Below are positions 8,717-17,664 of a stretch of DNA of 64,000 nt, one piece after another. The position numbers were made by a program, and so were the translations under genes. The first letter of the stretch is position 1, and every line of letters begins with the position of its first letter. Location: contig NZ_SWFP01000010.1 in assembly GCF_005869225.1 (NCBI RefSeq), positions 272,583 through 336,582 of the forward strand, read 5' to 3'. The stretch is from Dyadobacter bucti. Its GTDB lineage: Bacteria; Bacteroidota; Bacteroidia; Cytophagales; Spirosomataceae. Under the pieces are notes generated by a model. The model did not search any database, was not told where the DNA came from, and was given only the letters and a program-made list of their open reading frames with translations.

Positions 8717-9817
8717 ATGGAAAAAACAAAAGACTATCGTCTGTATCTCGCTTTTGTGGTATTCTTCCTGATACTGCTGCCCGTGGGTAACCTCCTTGGT
8801 TTCGTGTCCACCAACACCATTTCGCTGTGGGGCCGATACTTCTGCTTTGCGATCGTCGCGCTGGGCGTGGACCTCATCTGGGGCTACACCGGGATACTGT
8901 CGATGTGCCAGGCTTTCTTTTTCTGCCTGGGCGGATATGCTGTTGCGATGCACATCGTATCGGCTGGTGCCGCAGCGTCGGGAGGCTCGGGCGTACCCGA
9001 TTTCATGACCTGGAACCAGGTTGATACGCTGCCGTTTTTCTGGGTACCATTCCAGTCTTTCGGCCTGGCGATCCTGCTCGGGCTGCTGATCCCCGCCGCA
9101 TTCGCATTCGTTTTTGGTTACTTCATTTTCAGGAGCCGGATCAAAGGCGTTTATATGGCGATCATCACCCAGGCACTGGCGCTGGCAATGTGGCTGCTTT
9201 TCCTGCGAAACGAAACCATGCTGGGCGGTACCAATGGTCTTACTGACTTCAAAAACCTGCTCGGCCTCAGTCTTTCTTCGGGCAATGTGAAACTCGGCAT
9301 GTATGTATTATCGCTGCTGGTACTCTGCGGGGCTTATTTTTTGAGTAAAAAACTGGTGGGTTCCAAGTTCGGGAAAGTGCTGCAGGCGATTCGCGACAGC
9401 GAGTCCCGGACGAGCTACACGGCTTACCGAGTACTGGATTACAAGCTTGCCATTTTCATGATCAGCGCATTGCTGGCAGCTTTGGCAGGCATGCTCTACG
9501 CGCCCCAGACGGGGATCATTACGCCGGGACGGATGGATGTCAAAGCCTCCGTGGAAATGGTCATGTGGGTGGCGCTGGGCGGAAGAGGAAAACTGAAAGG
9601 CGCGATTCTCGGAGCGCTCACGGTCAATTTTCTTTACAGCATCTGTACCAGTCTTTTCCCCGATTCCTGGCTGTTTATTCTGGGCTTCCTGTTTGTGATC
9701 ACGGTACTTTATTTCGATAAAGGTTTTTTGGGTGCGCTCGAAATGCTGGGTGCGAAATTCCGTAAAAACAAGCCCGCCGCACGTCCGGTGGCTGAGACGG
9801 AAACATTGCAGTCCTGA
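8717..9817 (+). CDS. urtC: Urea ABC transporter permease UrtC
   Basis: Protein of 366 aa and the LivM-type partner of UrtB, with about ten hydrophobic segments. Landmarks are VDLIWGYTGILSMCQAFFFCLGGYAVAMHI (the G-x-L-S-x-x-Q/H motif of the family), YGLxxx-like IKGVYMAIITQALALAM, the coupling loop SKFGKVLQAIRDSESRTSY, and a polar C-terminal tail of about 25 residues. It lies 44 bp after urtB and 52 bp before the first ATPase gene, all in one direction, so a single operon is likely. Confidence 0.92.
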   Translation: MEKTKDYRLYLAFVVFFLILLPVGNLLGFVSTNTISLWGRYFCFAIVALGVDLIWGYTGILSMCQAFFFCLGGYAVAMHIVSAGAAASGGSGVPDFMTWNQVDTLPFFWVPFQSFGLAILLGLLIPAAFAFVFGYFIFRSRIKGVYMAIITQALALAMWLLFLRNETMLGGTNGLTDFKNLLGLSLSSGNVKLGMYVLSLLVLCGAYFLSKKLVGSKFGKVLQAIRDSESRTSYTAYRVLDYKLAIFMISALLAALAGMLYAPQTGIITPGRMDVKASVEMVMWVALGGRGKLKGAILGALTVNFLYSICTSLFPDSWLFILGFLFVITVLYFDKGFLGALEMLGAKFRKNKPAARPVAETETLQS

Positions 9818-9869
9818 CATCAAATTGAAGGCAGATATCCGGTTTTATTAACCTAAAAATTCCATTGCA

Positions 9870-10625
9870 ATGTTACTGAGCGTTCAAGATCTTTCAGTTT
9901 CCTTTGGCGGTGTTCATGCATTGAACCTGAGCCATTTTACCTTGCGGGATAAGGAACTCCGCGTCATTATCGGCCCCAACGGTGCGGGCAAGTCTACTTT
10001 CCTGGATATTCTATGCGGGAAAACCAAACCCGATTCCGGTAAAGTGCTTTTCAATGAAACACCGGTTCTGGGTAAAACAGAAGTCGAAATTGCCAATCTC
10101 GGCATCGGCAGGAAATTTCAGAAACCGTCCGTTTTTCCCAGCCTGACGGTGTACGACAATATGCTGCTGGCCTTTAAAATGAAAAAAAGCATCCTGGCAT
10201 CCCTGTTTTTCAAGCCAACGGAAGAAATCGATACCCGGATCAGGGAGGTAGCGGTGAAAGTGGGTTTGATCACCGAGCTAAAAAAAGTAGCCGGAGAACT
10301 TTCGCACGGCCAGAAACAATGGCTCGAAATCGCTATTGTCGTTTTACAGGACCCGAAACTGATGCTCATCGACGAGCCAGCGGCCGGTATGTCGGATGAA
10401 GAAACGGAGAAAACAGGGGAGTTGCTCATGCAGCTCGCCAGACATCACGGCATTATTGTGATCGAGCATGACATGAAATTCGTGGAGCAGATCGCGAAAG
10501 AACTGGTAACGGTGCTGGTTCGGGGCAAACTGCTGGTAGAAGGTTCTTTTGACGAGATACGCAACGATCAGCGGGTGATCGACAGCTACCTGGGCCGCGC
10601 AAATGTTCAACTTGAAAACTTCTGA
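9870..10625 (+). CDS. urtD: Urea ABC transporter ATPase UrtD
   Basis: ABC ATPase of 251 aa. Walker A is GPNGAGKST (35-43), the signature is LSHGQ (144-148) instead of the canonical LSGGQ, and Walker B is LMLIDEP with Asp168 and Glu169, followed by the switch His in VIEHDMKFV. The LSHGQKQWLE signature is the form usual in UrtD. It powers urea import together with UrtE, whose start is three bases after this stop. Confidence 0.93.
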   Translation: MLLSVQDLSVSFGGVHALNLSHFTLRDKELRVIIGPNGAGKSTFLDILCGKTKPDSGKVLFNETPVLGKTEVEIANLGIGRKFQKPSVFPSLTVYDNMLLAFKMKKSILASLFFKPTEEIDTRIREVAVKVGLITELKKVAGELSHGQKQWLEIAIVVLQDPKLMLIDEPAAGMSDEETEKTGELLMQLARHHGIIVIEHDMKFVEQIAKELVTVLVRGKLLVEGSFDEIRNDQRVIDSYLGRANVQLENF

Positions 10626-10628
10626 ACC

Positions 10629-11339
10629 ATGGGCAAATCCATATTAAAAGTCAATTCCCTGATGTCGGCCTATGGTCAAAGCACGATCTTGTGGGGCACT
10701 TCGCTCGAAGTGAAAAAAGGGACTGTGACTACGGTCATGGGGCGTAACGGTGTGGGCAAAACCACTTTGCTGAAAACCATCATGGGTCTTGTTCCCGCCG
10801 TTTCGGGAATGGTCGAGTACAACGGAGAAGATGTTACCGGTTTGCCGGCTTTCAAAAAATCGCGCATGGGTATTGCTTACGTGCCCCAGGGCAGGGAAAT
10901 TATCCCGAAACTGACCGTTTACGAAAACCTGAAACTCGGCCTCGAAGCGGTTGCGGACAAAAAAGCCAGGATCCCCGAAGAAGAAATATATGCGATGTTC
11001 CCGATTCTGAAAGATTTCAGGAAAAGGCTGGGCGGCAACCTCAGCGGCGGACAGCAGCAGCAGCTCGCTATCGCCAGGGCACTTACCGGCAGGCCGTCCC
11101 TGCTTCTGCTCGATGAACCTACCGAAGGCATTCAGCCGTCAATTTCCCAGGAGATCGGTATCATTTTAAAGAGGCTGGCGAGAGAACAAGGCATATCGGT
11201 TTTGCTGGTAGAACAGAAAATCGATTTTGCGCGGCCGGTTACCGATTATTTCTACTTTATGAACCGGGGTGTGGTGGTTTCGGAGGGCAGTTCAGACGAA
11301 ATGTCGATGGAAGAACTCCAGAATCATATTTCCCTGTGA
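10629..11339 (+). CDS. urtE: Urea ABC transporter ATPase UrtE
   Basis: ABC ATPase of 236 aa. Walker A is GRNGVGKTT (38-46), the signature is LSGGQQQQLAIARAL, and Walker B is LLLLDEPTEGIQPS, followed by VLLVEQKIDFA in the switch region. The EGIQPSI stretch is typical of the LivF/UrtE branch. It is the second nucleotide-binding subunit of the urea importer and the last gene before the two-component system; the gap to the sensor kinase is 48 bp and contains an operator-like motif. Confidence 0.93.
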   Translation: MGKSILKVNSLMSAYGQSTILWGTSLEVKKGTVTTVMGRNGVGKTTLLKTIMGLVPAVSGMVEYNGEDVTGLPAFKKSRMGIAYVPQGREIIPKLTVYENLKLGLEAVADKKARIPEEEIYAMFPILKDFRKRLGGNLSGGQQQQLAIARALTGRPSLLLLDEPTEGIQPSISQEIGIILKRLAREQGISVLLVEQKIDFARPVTDYFYFMNRGVVVSEGSSDEMSMEELQNHISL

Positions 11340-11350
11340 TTTTTCCGGCA

Positions 11351-11362
11351 ATACCTACGTAT
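11351..11362. promoter_or_regulatory. Operator-like motif before sensor kinase
   Basis: ATACCTACGTAT lies 25 bp before the sensor-kinase start and matches the ATACYTASGTAT pattern seen before the porin and ureA. Its placement suggests that the two-component genes have their own, probably autoregulated, promoter despite sitting just after urtE. Confidence 0.5.
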
Positions 11363-11387
11363 ATTTAGGCCGAATCAGATCACTCCT

Positions 11388-13226
11388 ATGTTACAGAAAG
11401 AAACCGTTCAGGATGAGCCCCAGGAAAGAAAGACGTTTCTGTACTTTACCTGGTTGTATGTTTCTGCCCTTTTGATTGTCGCCGTCATTTCTGTGCTCAG
11501 CCAGATACTGATCCAGCGATACCTGACCGCACAGCGCGACGACTCGCATATCATCAACTATGCAGGCCGCCTGCGTACGTACAGTCAGACGCTCAGCAAA
11601 ACGGCCCTGCTGATCGAGTCGGGCCGGGATCTGGAATCCAATCAGAAGGAATTTCTCAATACGCTGAAACAATGGCAAAAAGCCCATCAGGCGCTGATCG
11701 GGGGCAATTCGTTTCTTAATCTGCCTCCCAACAACCGGAAGGAGATCGCCATGATGTACGATATGGTGAAGGAACCTTATCAGGAAATACTGCGGGCCGC
11801 CAATATGATGGTCACGGAGCTGGAAAAAAAGCAGCCCGCTGATTCTTTGGATATTAAGCCATATGTTAAAAAGATCCTGGAATATGAGAAGTCGTACCTG
11901 CTCGGTATGGAGCTGATCGTTTTTGATTACGACCGTTTCTGGCGGCAAAAAGTACGTACGCTCAAAGAAATCGAGTACATTCTGCTCGGTGTGGTCCTGT
12001 TCACGCTTTTGCTGGAAGCAGGGCTTATCTTTTTTCCCCTCTCGGTCCGGATCCGGCAAACCATGACCGGCTTGATCGACTCCGAAAACCGGTCGAAAAA
12101 GCTGGCCGACCAGTTGCAGGAAAGCAGCAAATCCATTGAAAAATCGCATAAAGAGCTTAAAGAGACTAATTTCGCCCTCGAAAAGGCGACTTATCTTGTC
12201 AAAACCGACAGTGAGGGGCATATCATTTATGCCAATGATAAATATTGCCACGTCACCAAATACAATCTTTCGGAACTGCGTGGGAGACCCCTTTTTTACA
12301 ATAATCAGGGCGGAAAAGAAAGTGTGATTTACGATCACATCCGTAATCCGCAGCGCAGGACGGAGGTTTGGCAGGGAGAGGTTTTCGATACAGCTTCGGA
12401 CGGGGCCGGGTTCTGGCTGGATGTTACCATGATGCCTATCATCGACAACAACGGTAGCCTGTACCAATATCTCGTGGTATGCAATGACATCACCAAACGC
12501 AAGAATACCGAAAAAGAACTGTGGCTGCTGACGGAAGAAAAAATGCGCAGGCAGGAAACAGAGCAGCATATCCGGTCTTTTTCGATCATTACAGGCCAGG
12601 AAAAGGAGCGTGAAAGGGTGGCGGCAGAGATCCACGACGGCATCGGGCAAATGCTGACCAGCCTGCGGATGAAGCTGGAACAGGTGGATGACCGTATGCA
12701 CCATAAGGATCCTGAAATCCAGAAAGTGAATGAGCTGCTGGCCGGGATTATTTTTGAAACCAAGCGCATCTGTGCCGACTTGCTGCCCAGCGTGCTGGAA
12801 GATTTCGGGCTGCGTTCAGCGGTCCGTGAACTTGTGAAAATGTGCCGTGAAACCGCTACGTCCGTGCATTTTCATCTGGAAGAGAACATACAGGCCGACT
12901 CTTTTTCACGGGAGATCGAGATCGGTGTATTCAGGATTTTGCAGGAAGCGCTCAATAATGCCATCAAACACGCCCAGGCAAAGAACATAGAAGTTCACGT
13001 AGACAGCGATTCTGAGTTTTTGAATATCATTGTCCAGGACAATGGCAAGGGCTTTTATTTTGACAATCAATATATTTATTCGCGCGAAAAATTTCCAAAG
13101 GCGCATGGTTTGAGAGGAATGAAGGAGCGGGCCGACTTGCTGAACGGTACACTCAACATCAGTTCCGCACCCGGACAAGGCACTATGGTACAACTTGAAT
13201 TACCTTTGCGTAAAATTTTGGTATAA
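11388..13226 (+). CDS. Membrane sensor histidine kinase, PilJ/NarX-like sensor region plus PAS, in urea cluster
   Basis: Protein of 612 aa. Two membrane segments (about 17-43 and 196-222) enclose a helical extracytoplasmic domain that begins with IINYAGRLRTYSQTLSK, like the ligand-sensing helix of NarX/PilJ-type receptors. A PAS domain follows (about 262-380, YLVKTDSEGHIIYANDKYC). The kinase core is of the HisKA_3 type: ERVAAEIHDGIGQ with phospho-acceptor His416, then a GHKL ATPase domain with EALNNAIKHA, DNGKGF and GLRGMKERA. Such kinases pair with LuxR-type response regulators, and one follows 40 bp later. Lying between urt and ure genes, it probably senses urea or nitrogen supply; the ligand is inferred. 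Confidence 0.88.
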   Translation: MLQKETVQDEPQERKTFLYFTWLYVSALLIVAVISVLSQILIQRYLTAQRDDSHIINYAGRLRTYSQTLSKTALLIESGRDLESNQKEFLNTLKQWQKAHQALIGGNSFLNLPPNNRKEIAMMYDMVKEPYQEILRAANMMVTELEKKQPADSLDIKPYVKKILEYEKSYLLGMELIVFDYDRFWRQKVRTLKEIEYILLGVVLFTLLLEAGLIFFPLSVRIRQTMTGLIDSENRSKKLADQLQESSKSIEKSHKELKETNFALEKATYLVKTDSEGHIIYANDKYCHVTKYNLSELRGRPLFYNNQGGKESVIYDHIRNPQRRTEVWQGEVFDTASDGAGFWLDVTMMPIIDNNGSLYQYLVVCNDITKRKNTEKELWLLTEEKMRRQETEQHIRSFSIITGQEKERERVAAEIHDGIGQMLTSLRMKLEQVDDRMHHKDPEIQKVNELLAGIIFETKRICADLLPSVLEDFGLRSAVRELVKMCRETATSVHFHLEENIQADSFSREIEIGVFRILQEALNNAIKHAQAKNIEVHVDSDSEFLNIIVQDNGKGFYFDNQYIYSREKFPKAHGLRGMKERADLLNGTLNISSAPGQGTMVQLELPLRKILV

Positions 13227-13266
13227 ACCCTTTTTAAAGGCACACAATCAATATTACATTTTTGAA

Positions 13267-13929
13267 ATGAAGAAAATAGCAGTATTTCTGGTCGATGATC
13301 ACGAAATTTTTCGCAACGGATTAAAGCAGCTGATCAGCAACGAGCAGGATATGGAAGTGGTGGGAGAGGCTTCTACCGGCGAAGATGCCATTGAGATGCT
13401 TGGTAAAACCACTGTGGATGTCATCATCATGGATATCCGTATGCCAGGGATCGGCGGCCTGGATACGGGCAAATCAGTCCTGAAAAACAATCAGAAAGCC
13501 AAACTGCTTTTCTTCAGCCTTTTCGATAATCCGGATTACGTGCTTACGGCCCTGGATATGGGCGCGAGTGGTTATATTCTGAAAGATACCAGCAACAAGA
13601 TTTTCCTGCATGCGATCCGGACGGTACATCTCGGACAGTTTTATTTTATCGGGGAAGTGACCGATACACTTGTACGGAGATACCATGAGCAGAAAAATTC
13701 GTCAGGCAAACTGCAGTCCGCCCAGCCTTCCGAAATATCGCTTTCAAAACGTGAGCAGCAGATTATCAGGATGATACATCAGGGTGTGAGCAACAAAGAA
13801 ATTGCAGACTCCCTGCAAATCAGCATCCGAACCATTGAGGCGCACCGGCTGAACATCCTCCGCAAATTCCAGGTCAGTACGATCGAGGAAGCGGTTGAAA
13901 CTGCAAAAACTGCACTTTTATTAAACTGA
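13267..13929 (+). CDS. LuxR/NarL-family response regulator, partner of the urea-cluster kinase
   Basis: Protein of 220 aa from the ATG at 13267; the frame stays open 24 codons further upstream but the kinase gene ends there and the receiver domain begins right after this ATG. The receiver has the acidic pair DD in FLVDDHEIF, phospho-acceptor Asp56 in IIMDIRMP and Lys106 in YILKDTS. The C-terminal HTH is LSKREQQIIRMIHQGVSNKEIADSLQIS..TIEAHRLNILRK, a classical LuxR-type DNA-binding domain. It is the natural candidate to bind the ATACYTASGTAT motifs at 4308, 11351 and 13988. Confidence 0.92.
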   Translation: MKKIAVFLVDDHEIFRNGLKQLISNEQDMEVVGEASTGEDAIEMLGKTTVDVIIMDIRMPGIGGLDTGKSVLKNNQKAKLLFFSLFDNPDYVLTALDMGASGYILKDTSNKIFLHAIRTVHLGQFYFIGEVTDTLVRRYHEQKNSSGKLQSAQPSEISLSKREQQIIRMIHQGVSNKEIADSLQISIRTIEAHRLNILRKFQVSTIEEAVETAKTALLLN

Positions 13930-13987
13930 TTTCTTGAAAAGTGTTTGGATTGTTCAAAAATCCAGCCGATATTTACGTACGTAGTAA

Positions 13988-13999
13988 ATACTTAGGTAT
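13988..13999. promoter_or_regulatory. Operator-like motif before ureA
   Basis: ATACTTAGGTAT ends 14 bp before the ureA start and is identical to the 12-mer at 4089-4100. A second partial palindrome, TTACGTACGTA (13973-13983), lies just upstream, so the arrangement of one good and one weaker site resembles that before the porin gene. Confidence 0.5.
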
Positions 14000-14013
14000 A
14001 ACACCAAAATCTG

Positions 14014-14316
14014 ATGCACTTAACTCCTCGCGAGCAGGAAAAACTGCTTTTATTTTTGGCCGGAGAACTGGCTGAAAAACGAAAGGCGCGTGGCCTGAAA
14101 CTCAACTATCCCGAAGCGATTGCGCTCATCAGCAGCCGGTTGCAGGAAGCCGCACGGGACGGACAGTCGGTGGCTGAGCTCATGCATTACGGCGCCACGA
14201 TCCTTTTCCGGGAAGATGTGATGGAAGGCGTGCCGGAAATGATCCACGACATTCAGATCGAAGCCACCTTCCCCGACGGTACCAAGCTGGTAACCGTTCA
14301 CCAACCTATCCGCTGA
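14014..14316 (+). CDS. ureA: Urease gamma subunit
   Basis: Protein of 100 aa, the standard UreA length. It begins MHLTPREQEKLLLFLAGELAEKRKARGLKLNYPEAIALI, continues with AELMHYGATIL and ends with the IEATFPDGTKLVTVHQPI stretch, all strongly conserved in urease gamma chains. It forms the (alpha-beta-gamma)3 enzyme with UreB and UreC, which hydrolyses urea to ammonia and carbamate in the cytoplasm. UreA, B and C are separate genes here, the usual bacterial arrangement, unlike the fused UreAB of Helicobacter. Confidence 0.96.
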   Translation: MHLTPREQEKLLLFLAGELAEKRKARGLKLNYPEAIALISSRLQEAARDGQSVAELMHYGATILFREDVMEGVPEMIHDIQIEATFPDGTKLVTVHQPIR

Positions 14317-14322
14317 CCAGAC

Positions 14323-14691
14323 ATGATACCAGGAGAATATTTTTTGCCGGAAGATGACATTGTGATCAACGTCGGAAAACGCACAGATTCCATGACGGTG
14401 GTCAACACAGGCGACCGGCCGGTTCAGATCGGCTCCCATTTTCATTTTTTTGAGGTAAACCGGCTGCTTTTGTTCCATCGCGAAAAAGCGTATGGCATGC
14501 GGCTCAACATTGCATCGGGAACGGCAGTGCGGTTTGAGCCGGGAGAAGAAAAAAATGTGACGCTGGTGGAATTCGGCGGATCAAAAAAGATTGCCGGGTT
14601 CAACAATCTCGTGGACGGTGATCTGGACAAAATGAAAGCCATGGCCCTCGAAAAGGCACATTCCGGAAACTTTAAAGACACTGAAAGATGA
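14323..14691 (+). CDS. ureB: Urease beta subunit
   Basis: Protein of 122 aa starting with MIPGEYFLPEDDIVIN, followed by the conserved VVNTGDRPVQIGSHFHFFEVN, the RLNIASGTAVRFEPGE equivalent (MRLNIASGTAVRFEPGE) and VTLVEFGGSKKIAGFN. The C-terminal 20 residues are less conserved. It lies 6 bp after ureA and overlaps ureC by 4 bp (ATGA), so the structural subunits are translationally coupled. Confidence 0.96.
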   Translation: MIPGEYFLPEDDIVINVGKRTDSMTVVNTGDRPVQIGSHFHFFEVNRLLLFHREKAYGMRLNIASGTAVRFEPGEEKNVTLVEFGGSKKIAGFNNLVDGDLDKMKAMALEKAHSGNFKDTER

Positions 14692-16424
14692 GCGTGAGGA
14701 TCAACCGGATCAGGTATGCAAATATGTACGGCCCCACCACCGGCGACAAAGTCCGGCTGGGGGACACGAACATTGTTATTGAAATCGAAAAAGACTTGTC
14801 GGTCGGCAGTGCGGAAGGTTATGGGGAAGAATCCAAATTCGGCGGCGGCAAAACCATCCGCGACGGCATGGCGCAGTCGGCTACCGCCACACGGGACGAA
14901 GGTGTGCTCGATTTTGTGATCACCGGCGCGGTAGTGATCGACCATTGGGGCATTGTAAAAGGAGATATCGGCATCAAAAACGGTAAGATCGTCGGTGTCG
15001 GAAAAGCCGGTAACCCGGATACCACCGACGGCGTCGACGCCAACATGGTCATAGGCGCTTCCACGGAAGTACACAGCGGCGCGGGACTGATCGCGACCGC
15101 CGGCGGAATTGATACACACATTCATTTCATTTGCCCGCAGCAGATCGATCACGCGCTTTTCAGCGGCATTACTACCATGCTCGGCGGCGGGACAGGCCCG
15201 GCTGACGGCACCAATGCCACCACCGTAACGCCCGGTGCCTGGAACATCCGCAAGATGCTTGAAGCAGCAGAAGCATTTCCGATGAACCTGGGTTTTCTGG
15301 GAAAAGGAAACTGCGCCACGCTGGCACCGCTGGAAGAGCAGATCGAGGCAGGCGTGATCGGTTTAAAGATCCACGAAGACTGGGGCGCGACCCCGGCGGT
15401 GATCGATGCCTCGCTGAAAATGGCTGATAAACATGACATTCAAATCGCTATACATACAGACACGCTGAATGAATCGGGTTTTCTGGAAAGCACGATGGCG
15501 GCGATTGACGGCCGGGTGATCCATACCTATCATACCGAAGGGGCCGGTGGCGGGCATGCGCCTGACATTATCAAGGCGGCCATGTACCCGCATATTCTGC
15601 CCTCGTCCACCAATCCGACCCGCCCATTTACGGTCAATACCATTGATGAACACCTGGACATGCTCATGGTATGCCACCATCTGAACAAATCGGTTCCCGA
15701 GGATGTAGCTTTTGCCGATTCCAGGATCAGACCGGAAACGATCGCGGCGGAGGATATCCTGCACGATATGGGTGTTTTCAGCATGATGAGCTCCGACTCG
15801 CAGGCTATGGGGCGGGTGAGCGAGGTGATCATCAGGACCTGGCAGACGGCAGATAAAATGAAAAAACAGAGAGGCCCGCTGGAAGAGGACCGCGCCAATG
15901 GAAATGATAATTTCAGGGCCAAAAGGTATGTGGCCAAATACACGATCAACCCCGCCATCACACACGGAATTTCTGATTATGTAGGCTCCGTGGAACCGGA
16001 AAAAATGGCGGATATCATTTTGTGGAAACCAGCGTTTTTCGGCGTAAAACCGGAAATGATCATCAAAGGAGGTATGATCATCGGCAGCAGAATGGGCGAC
16101 CCCAATGCATCCATACCCACGCCTCAGCCCGTGATTTACAGGCACATGTTCGGCGCTTTCGGAAAAGCGCTTTTCAATACGTGCGCAACTTTTGTTTCCC
16201 AGCTTTCACTGGACAGGAATGTAGTGCAGCAATACGGTTTGCAAAAAATGATCCTGCCGGTGAAAAATTGCCGGAATATTTCCAAGAAGGACCTGATACA
16301 CAATGACGCGACGCCTCAGATAGACGTAAACCCTGAAAATTACCAGGTCAGGGTGGATGGTGAACATATTACCTGTGAGCCGATCGCAGTAGCCCCATTA
16401 GCTCAACGTTATTTTTTATTTTAA
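14688..16424 (+). CDS. ureC: Urease alpha subunit, nickel-containing catalytic chain
   Basis: Protein of 578 aa, near the usual 567-573. The catalytic features are all present: GGIDTHIHFICPQQ (two nickel-ligand His), GLKIHEDWG in which Lys227 is the residue carbamylated to bridge the two nickel ions, the AIHTDTLNESGF and HTYHTEGAGGGHAPD segments with further metal and substrate His residues, and MCHHLN in the mobile flap (VCHHLN type). No active-site residue appears to be missing, so the enzyme should be functional. It starts within the ureB stop codon region. Confidence 0.97.
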   Translation: MSVRINRIRYANMYGPTTGDKVRLGDTNIVIEIEKDLSVGSAEGYGEESKFGGGKTIRDGMAQSATATRDEGVLDFVITGAVVIDHWGIVKGDIGIKNGKIVGVGKAGNPDTTDGVDANMVIGASTEVHSGAGLIATAGGIDTHIHFICPQQIDHALFSGITTMLGGGTGPADGTNATTVTPGAWNIRKMLEAAEAFPMNLGFLGKGNCATLAPLEEQIEAGVIGLKIHEDWGATPAVIDASLKMADKHDIQIAIHTDTLNESGFLESTMAAIDGRVIHTYHTEGAGGGHAPDIIKAAMYPHILPSSTNPTRPFTVNTIDEHLDMLMVCHHLNKSVPEDVAFADSRIRPETIAAEDILHDMGVFSMMSSDSQAMGRVSEVIIRTWQTADKMKKQRGPLEEDRANGNDNFRAKRYVAKYTINPAITHGISDYVGSVEPEKMADIILWKPAFFGVKPEMIIKGGMIIGSRMGDPNASIPTPQPVIYRHMFGAFGKALFNTCATFVSQLSLDRNVVQQYGLQKMILPVKNCRNISKKDLIHNDATPQIDVNPENYQVRVDGEHITCEPIAVAPLAQRYFLF

Positions 16425-16445
16425 AAATGAACGCAGTTTTTTGCA

Positions 16446-16943
16446 ATGATCATCAAAGAAAAACTCGGCAATCTCAGCCTTTACGATCTGAAAGGCAGGC
16501 ATATAGACTGGCTGGAACTGGAATGGTTTGAAACCAGAAAACGGATCTTGCGGAAAAAAAGCCGGGCAGGCCAGGAGATAGCCCTGAAATTCCTGACCGA
16601 ATCGGCGGAGATTTTGCAGGATGATATTCTGTTTCAAAATGAGTTCGTGGTCGTGGCGGTGGAAATAATGCCTTGCGACTGCATGGTTATTAAAACCGGG
16701 AATATGTTTGAAACTGCTTCGCTTTGTTATGAAATCGGCAACAAACATGCGCCGCTTTTCTGGGATGAAGGGGATTTTCTGGTGCCTTACGAAGCACCGC
16801 TGTTCCGGCAGCTTACCGCACAGGGATACCAGGTTTCGCGGGCGCAGCGGAAACTGCTGCATCCGTTGAAAACAACCGTTTCACCGCATGCCGACCAGGA
16901 AAATACAAGTTTGTTTTCCAAAATCATGCAGCTGACCACCTGA
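16446..16943 (+). CDS. ureE: Urease accessory protein, nickel metallochaperone
   Basis: Protein of 165 aa with the UreE layout: an N-terminal peptide-binding-like half (IIKEKLGNLSLYDLKGRHIDWLELEWFETRKRILRKKSRAGQEI is the typical arginine/lysine-rich stretch) and a ferredoxin-like metal-binding half containing MPCDCMVIK, where most homologues also have a metal-binding pattern, and AQRKLLHP. It lacks the long His-rich C-terminal tail of Klebsiella UreE. It delivers nickel to the UreFGD complex. It starts 21 bp after ureC. Confidence 0.92.
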   Translation: MIIKEKLGNLSLYDLKGRHIDWLELEWFETRKRILRKKSRAGQEIALKFLTESAEILQDDILFQNEFVVVAVEIMPCDCMVIKTGNMFETASLCYEIGNKHAPLFWDEGDFLVPYEAPLFRQLTAQGYQVSRAQRKLLHPLKTTVSPHADQENTSLFSKIMQLTT

Positions 16944-16951
16944 CCGAGCCT

Positions 16952-17638
16952 ATGTCTACGCACCTGTTGAGTTTGTTGCAGCTGAGCGACCCTACTTTGC
17001 CGATAGGAGGGTACGCGCATTCGTCGGGGCTGGAAACATATGTGCAGCAAGGCGGAGTGAAAAATGTCGTTACAGCCAGGCATTTTATTAATCAGATGCT
17101 TTCGCAAAATTTAAAATACGGAGATGCAGCCTTTGCTTCATTGGCCTACAATGCGGCGCAGGATCTTGATCATGGCGCATTGCAAAGGCTTGACGAAGAA
17201 TGTACCGCGCTCAAAATGCCCCGGGAAATAAGAGAGGCAAGCCAGAAACTGGGTATCCGTTTGATGAAGGTTTTTCAGCCGTTGTGCAAGCATTCATTTT
17301 CGGGTAAATACCAGGAAGATACCAGGAATGGCGATGTTTTCGGGCATTATGCCATTGCATTCGGGTTGTACGCGCAGGTGCTGGGGATCGCCAAAAAGGA
17401 AATGCTGACCGGCTTTTATTACAATGCATGTGTGGGTTTTGTCACCAACTGCGTAAAGCTGGTACCGCTCGGCCAGCAGGACGGGCAGGAACTGTTATTT
17501 TCCCTCCAGCCCCTTCTCAGTCAGTTGGCAGACGATACCATTGACCCCGACCCGGACCTGCTGGGCTTGTGCTGCCCGGGATTTGATATCCGCGCAGTCC
17601 AGCACGAAAACCTGTATTCGCGCTTGTATATGTCATAA
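16952..17638 (+). CDS. ureF: Urease accessory protein UreF
   Basis: Protein of 228 aa with the conserved UreF opening LLSLLQLSDPTLPIGGYAHSSGLETYVQQG (the FPxGxFxxSxGLE type motif) and all-helical character throughout. YAIAFGLYAQVLGI and the late VKLVPLGQQDGQ segment are also typical. It acts as the regulator of the UreG GTPase in nickel loading of apo-urease. It starts 8 bp after ureE. Confidence 0.93.
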   Translation: MSTHLLSLLQLSDPTLPIGGYAHSSGLETYVQQGGVKNVVTARHFINQMLSQNLKYGDAAFASLAYNAAQDLDHGALQRLDEECTALKMPREIREASQKLGIRLMKVFQPLCKHSFSGKYQEDTRNGDVFGHYAIAFGLYAQVLGIAKKEMLTGFYYNACVGFVTNCVKLVPLGQQDGQELLFSLQPLLSQLADDTIDPDPDLLGLCCPGFDIRAVQHENLYSRLYMS

Positions 17639-17664
17639 CCAGGCTTTAATAAACTGAAAAAACC

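Noticed and set aside
11391..12704. Long minus-strand ORF (437 codons) opposite the sensor kinase
   Set aside because: It is the mirror frame of the kinase gene; its translation is rich in His, Arg and Phe and matches no family, while the plus strand encodes a complete kinase.
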